A DNA stretch of 64,000 nucleotides from Fuerstiella sp. (lineage in GTDB: Bacteria; Planctomycetota; Planctomycetia; Planctomycetales; Planctomycetaceae), in contig JALHMY010000006.1 of the NCBI GenBank assembly GCA_022843805.1, positions 94,722 to 158,721 on the forward strand. The letters are read 5' to 3'. Made by a program: the position numbers and the translations under genes. Within the stretch, counting starts at the first letter, position 1. Each line of letters starts with the position of its first letter. The notes beneath the pieces were generated by a model. That model saw only the letters and a list, made by a program, of their open reading frames with translations, did not search any database and had not been told where the DNA came from. Positions 62,201-64,000 of this stretch are shown here, one piece after another.

Positions 62201-64000
62201 GTCGTTGACGACCTCAACTCCTGCAGAAGGTAGCGCTGGTTTCAAAGTTCAGGCCATTTCTATGCGGTTCAACGAGCCAATTGATGGTGCGCGACTTTCC
62301 GTAACAGGGCTCACGCTAACCAATCTTGGGGCTAATGCAATTCTCGGCGGTGGTGATGACACGGTTGTCTCGATTGATCGAGTTGAACAGCTTTCACCAC
62401 AGCGAGTAGTGGTCTATACGTCGCAGCCACTTGCGGAAGGCCGCTATCGACTTCTTACCAGCTCCGGCATCATTGCCGACATGGCGGGTAACTCACCAGC
62501 CAGTGATTTGTCCCTGACGTTTACCAGTTTCGGCCTTGATGAACAGAACTCTGTCGCCTGGATCGGAGATACTGACGGCGACTGGAACAACGCCGGGAAC
62601 TGGAGCACCGGGCAAGTCCCGGGTCCCAACGATGCTGTTATCATTGATAACAAATCAGCAAACATCCGAGTCCGCCTGCCCAGTGGCAACATAACCATTC
62701 GCAGTCTCGTGTCTCGCGAAGAGTTCATCATGAACGGTGGTTCGCTGACCGTAAGGCAGGCATCGGAGATTCAGGGACGATTCGAGATTGGAAACGGCTC
62801 CGTTCTTACGGTGAGTGGCTCTCGGGCTGTGTTTAAGGCCAGTGGCGATACAAAGATCGACGGTGGTAGCATCGTCGCGGAATTCGGCGGCCAGATAGAA
62901 ATGCCTCACGCAGTGAGTTACACGCACACAGCGGGTTCCGTCAGGAATGCAGTTTTGTTGCGAGCGACGGGTATGAACAGTGTGATTGATCTGCCGAATG
63001 TTGTCAGCATGACCAATGGTCAGACCCGGCACAATGACATCCTGATCGAGGCGTTATCTGGTGGTCGCATCAACCTTCCGGCGTTGCAGCAGATTGTGGA
63101 CCCCAACGCTGGTGATCCGCATGGTCGCAGTGTACGGATTCTGGCAGATGGAGTGAACAGCCGCATCGACTTGGCTTCGCTGACCAGTATGTCGGATGTG
63201 TCTCGCAACAGCGATGGTGGAAATGACGGCACTTATGGAACCATCGCCGTCAGTAATGGGGCGATGATTGAAGCTCCGGTCCTGTCATCGCTTACCGGAG
63301 TCCAGATCACCCTGAATCAGCCGGGTGGCCTGCCTGTCAGCCAGATTTTATCGTGGCAAAATGGTCGTGCGGATTTGTCGGGTGGTACGTACAATTTCAG
63401 CAGCCTTGCGGGGGCGGTGAGTACTCAGTTCTTTGTCTCTGGTGCGAACACGACTGCTCAGTTCCCGTCCCTGACCAATTTGTCTGGAGGTGGACTGACA
63501 CTGTCCGGTGGCGGCGGTGTTTCTGTGCCGATTCTGAATGATCTGACAAACGGGAGCATTACACTGTCTGGTGGAAGTGGCTTATCGGTGCCGGATCTGT
63601 CGGAGATCAATGGAGCCAGTTTCGACGTATCCGGTGGTGTCACACTGTCGATTCCGATTCCGACGAGTTACACGCACACAGCGGGTTCCGTCAGGAATGC
63701 AGTTTTGTTGCGAGCGACGGGTATGAACAGTGTGATTGATCTGCCGAATGTTGTCAGCATGACCAATGGTCAGACTCGGCACAATGACATCCTGATCGAG
63801 GCGTTATCTGGTGGTCGCATCAACCTTCCGGCGTTGCAGCAGATTGTGGACCCCAACGCTGGTGATCCGCATGGTCGCAGCGTACGGATTCTGGCAGATG
63901 GAGTGAACAGCCGCATCGACTTGGCTTCGCTGACCAGTATGTCGGATGTGTCTCGCAACAGCGATGGTGGAAATGACGGCACTTATGGAACCATCGCCGT
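56205..64000 (+). CDS. giant secreted mosaic protein (3' truncated by window edge)
   Basis: The frame from ATG 56205 stays open to the window end: at least 2598 residues. The basic N-terminus leads to YEVRTLLSS (residues 43-51), which matches the LEPR-XLL-type N-terminal motif of planctomycete giant surface proteins. An SdrD-B-like domain (VTGVIFEDVSEDGIQQFG, ~52-125) and four tectonin-like repeats (WYF.xPxGDxYAW, ~206-510) follow. Next come an Ig-like domain (~554), SbsA-type Ig-like domains (~650-865), a carboxypeptidase-regulatory-like domain (~873-950), a helical insert (~1186-1472) and a calcium-binding TSP3 segment (DADGDGIPDE, ~1537). The rest is an LVIVD-type propeller (~1589-1895), more Ig-like domains and beta-helix-like repeats from GNWSTGQVPGPNDAV onward. 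An adhesin or matrix role is inferred. The first stop upstream (56190) and no other ATG fix the start. Confidence 0.85.
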   Translation, partial: MSKPQFAGLSFSCGTGRISNRLSGRNDRRKRTRGRPGWQTETYEVRTLLSSVTGVIFEDVSEDGIQQFGERRLAGFPVTLWRAGEDAVTGTSDDVFVSKTLSDTSGLYQFFVSTVDQYRVRFGGSVGAWKFSPPNVESGQAVSDVDAGGFSAEFSGGTGEPDITIDAGISHNGNAASRARWLHNAYQFERVVPNYHLNFFGDGEKWLKGEWHGKGHWYFLTPAGDLYAWDSAVRDTVGEYIASVGAVIYANPIALHSTSGEIGVSGSSPRQLSWDLDSQLNLQAASSWDENYGGLGVRWIAGDRNQFGTKWYFIRPDGDFYAWNGLKNKATGARIAQLSPAEFQDPILVTNAIRPVAGDTAQLVREAFGIRRSIGRPAMVSSDTAIWFEGSRNQFGNNTYFLSRDGHLFAWDGSSTTTGRRVAVLPALTFSFPGMLSDAEYHVDQASEAAAAWDLNRMYQLSSRSWYFQNWAGINEKWLERTSTAGGQTTYLIILPSGEVRRVNSWKNSPRSVDSTYLTTLSPVYYHFPELLHNAVREVAFASDGGTGTADKVSPVISLDDTTTTILSNGNVTVTGRVMDNSSGVDTLLAQVDLGDAANVIVGTDGRFTFTTSASVTGSSDGSHIIRLRATDKAGNISALTALNWTLDTTAPVVISSADGILRDQIQSITLDFSEPVAAAADLVGSYSLTISSGANSGQSVAISSVIRVSETRVQLNLAASLNNLSYRLIIGNSVTDIAGNVTAQQVFEFGIAEPTHIEELSPSAGEEMVSLTRETIVRFDTEVDPSTITSQSFYLIANSQRVPGHIRVSSTNRFATFFYDDPLPASTAVRVVVDGSLIIGQDGMPVDADGDSEPGGIMNADFRTLPITLIPNTRIFGYVYDSYNRNPDGSDIPVVGATISLDARPDIKAVTNALGFFELGIQDTDNNGVHDGLPAPEFFVHIDGSTATNAPAGAAYATLGKPFHTIPGQRVQLEMAGGPDVDSGTPGEQFHIYLPPMSMGDIVMLNPTADTVVGFGPDAQAQIRGMMNERYPTDPENAAEQAQLIIDTMQVTYPAGSAQNEDGTPATRAMIVPVDPSRLPAPLPPGVDPGLVISIQAGTDAGFNLAGGSTNFDVPAPVRFPNLGGLAPGRSAFLNSFDHDAGRWVTSGIATVSADGRTIATDAGVGVTAPGWHYVDDVARVTKGGVNSDDCSEARDDLKDLVKDLVFNLTVSGISSISWPLGILAGGALSAVQIYQSCFANPADYDCFTNSLRATLDILKPFVPLFGQIGTFGLLVDATKAYVKWEACQRPGGEAPANHFQQMRDLIQTQRDFATTLTDDQIWITLTPDEVQPVQDFFGGLSDAMDSSSPGGVQLTQSEEHLLRALPLSSRLNGSAERLLLRFRQLIQSGVVDLSLMSRLDMANDKYLKTIQALQSEGWISTMDGIEVHHQEWLRTSAAMIELSKQGRWYRFSGATMRSGTIPSNGKFSKFMVAPKASLSVAYASVSQLQGADSHISGRADGVLFGLGKTTLMTGPRGSCVDIPVSNLLLVKPNAPDADGDGIPDEVEVIIGTSTSNNDTDSDGVSDLAEVLQGLDPLDGRSLPTDIVASVELPGETRHVELIKNPGVTNRLMGFVATGPHGLSVFDSSRFQNPTNLGQIDLDGIATDVAVDPLSSTAILATGEGGLQFVDVSDVMMPKLVRTVSVHATQVEFIDGLAIAPVGGRLTAYDPISGDLVSSYNVPNAGNIVGLAHEGQFIYAMDSDRFLHVIELQNEQMTIRGSVQLPQGAGQISVSNGIVYAAAIGSYSRGGYVTVNVQNPANPVVIAGSGIVNPFVAPGTSIVPNGSGLGLLVGTTTGAGQHVVDVMNLADPGNTNSLVTRFNLPASPSGVSIGSGIGYIAAGSAGVSVINYVSFDAQGQAPVVSASGPSGVNLQEGSIFSIRSTVTDDVQVRNVELLMNGVVVANDVSAPWDLRAVVPALSTGDTSVRFQVRATDTGGNVGVSNELTYTLTADVTAPSLTTSTPAEGSAGFKVQAISMRFNEPIDGARLSVTGLTLTNLGANAILGGGDDTVVSIDRVEQLSPQRVVVYTSQPLAEGRYRLLTSSGIIADMAGNSPASDLSLTFTSFGLDEQNSVAWIGDTDGDWNNAGNWSTGQVPGPNDAVIIDNKSANIRVRLPSGNITIRSLVSREEFIMNGGSLTVRQASEIQGRFEIGNGSVLTVSGSRAVFKASGDTKIDGGSIVAEFGGQIEMPHAVSYTHTAGSVRNAVLLRATGMNSVIDLPNVVSMTNGQTRHNDILIEALSGGRINLPALQQIVDPNAGDPHGRSVRILADGVNSRIDLASLTSMSDVSRNSDGGNDGTYGTIAVSNGAMIEAPVLSSLTGVQITLNQPGGLPVSQILSWQNGRADLSGGTYNFSSLAGAVSTQFFVSGANTTAQFPSLTNLSGGGLTLSGGGGVSVPILNDLTNGSITLSGGSGLSVPDLSEINGASFDVSGGVTLSIPIPTSYTHTAGSVRNAVLLRATGMNSVIDLPNVVSMTNGQTRHNDILIEALSGGRINLPALQQIVDPNAGDPHGRSVRILADGVNSRIDLASLTSMSDVSRNSDGGNDGTYGTIA
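59757..60620 (+). other. AT-richer segment encoding a hydrophobic helical domain inside the giant protein
   Basis: This segment (residues ~1186-1472) is predominantly helical, unlike the beta-rich remainder. Hydrophobic stretches include ISSISWPLGILAGGALSAV and FVPLFGQIGTFGLLVD. Three sequence lines counted by hand (59821, 59941, 60001) are 40-43% GC, against 53% at 59461; line 60061 is back at 55%. The insert may be a separately acquired domain. Confidence 0.6.
62915..64000 (+). repeat. 750-bp-spaced near-identical repeat in the giant protein gene
   Basis: The sequence starting at 62915 recurs from 63665 with an offset of exactly 750 bases (250 codons) and continues to the window end, so the identical stretch is at least 336 bases. 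Only two differences were seen: 63026 versus 63776 (C/T) and 63131 versus 63881 (T/C). Both are synonymous (Thr and Ser codons). The sequence between the copies (63251-63664) is not repeated here; more units may follow outside the window. Confidence 0.93.

Overview
The window reads as one contiguous piece of a planctomycete chromosome (order Planctomycetales). The call rests on co-occurring families: a long exosortase with a PEP-CTERM substrate, DUF1080 and DUF6655-type secreted proteins, Gfo/Idh oxidoreductases with signal peptides, giant Ser/Thr kinases fused to WD40 repeats, an ECF sigma factor overlapping such a kinase, an NPYQPP-type small membrane protein, and a giant surface protein with an N-terminal LEPR-XLL-like motif. 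No rRNA, tRNA, CRISPR array, integrase or replication origin was seen.

Region 1 (1-18582, all + strand) is a dense exopolysaccharide or O-antigen-like cluster. It starts inside rfbF and rfbG (CDP-glucose, then CDP-4-keto-6-deoxyglucose). A 3,5-epimerase-like cupin, a C-methyltransferase and a short-chain reductase follow, which together suggest a CDP-linked, C-methyl-branched deoxysugar. Next come a CmcI-like enzyme, four GT2 and three GT4 glycosyltransferases, a GT11 fucosyltransferase, two hexapeptide acyltransferases, a Wzy-like polymerase and an asparagine synthase-like amidotransferase. Many neighbours overlap by 1-4 bases, so translation is probably coupled. No flippase or ABC exporter is inside the window.

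Region 2 (18583-23155) is a protein-sorting module: a small PEP-CTERM protein with its own sigma70-type promoter and intrinsic terminator, then an exosortase with a long C-terminal domain and a membrane-anchored TPR protein. Region 3 (23156-29147) has a PilZ protein with intact c-di-GMP motifs and an RND efflux adaptor/permease pair. Region 4 (29148-39573) is mixed: a NusG/RfaH-like factor, an RmlD-like reductase, a small HEIGH-motif protein, RNase R, a Gfo/Idh oxidoreductase, a DUF6655-type lipoprotein overlapping a methyltransferase, a DUF1080 protein and a HAD phosphatase.

Region 5 (39574-56204) is rich in signalling: two transmembrane Ser/Thr kinases with WD40 sensor domains (the second overlapping an ECF sigma gene), a BlaI-type repressor with two dyad operators, and a BlaR1/M56 peptidase whose periplasmic part ends in a SurA-like segment instead of a penicillin-binding domain. 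A decayed transposase fragment and a nested palindromic element (45917-46260) lie just upstream of blaI. An XRE-SnoaL regulator diverges from the sigma-kinase operon.

Region 6 (56205-64000) is the first ~2600 codons of a giant secreted mosaic protein that runs off the window. It has SdrD-B-like, tectonin-like, Ig-like, TSP3 and beta-propeller segments, an AT-richer helical insert, and a 750-bp-spaced repeat that is almost identical at the DNA level. The best candidates for undescribed biology are the BlaI/BlaR1-SurA sensor, the palindromic element and this giant protein.
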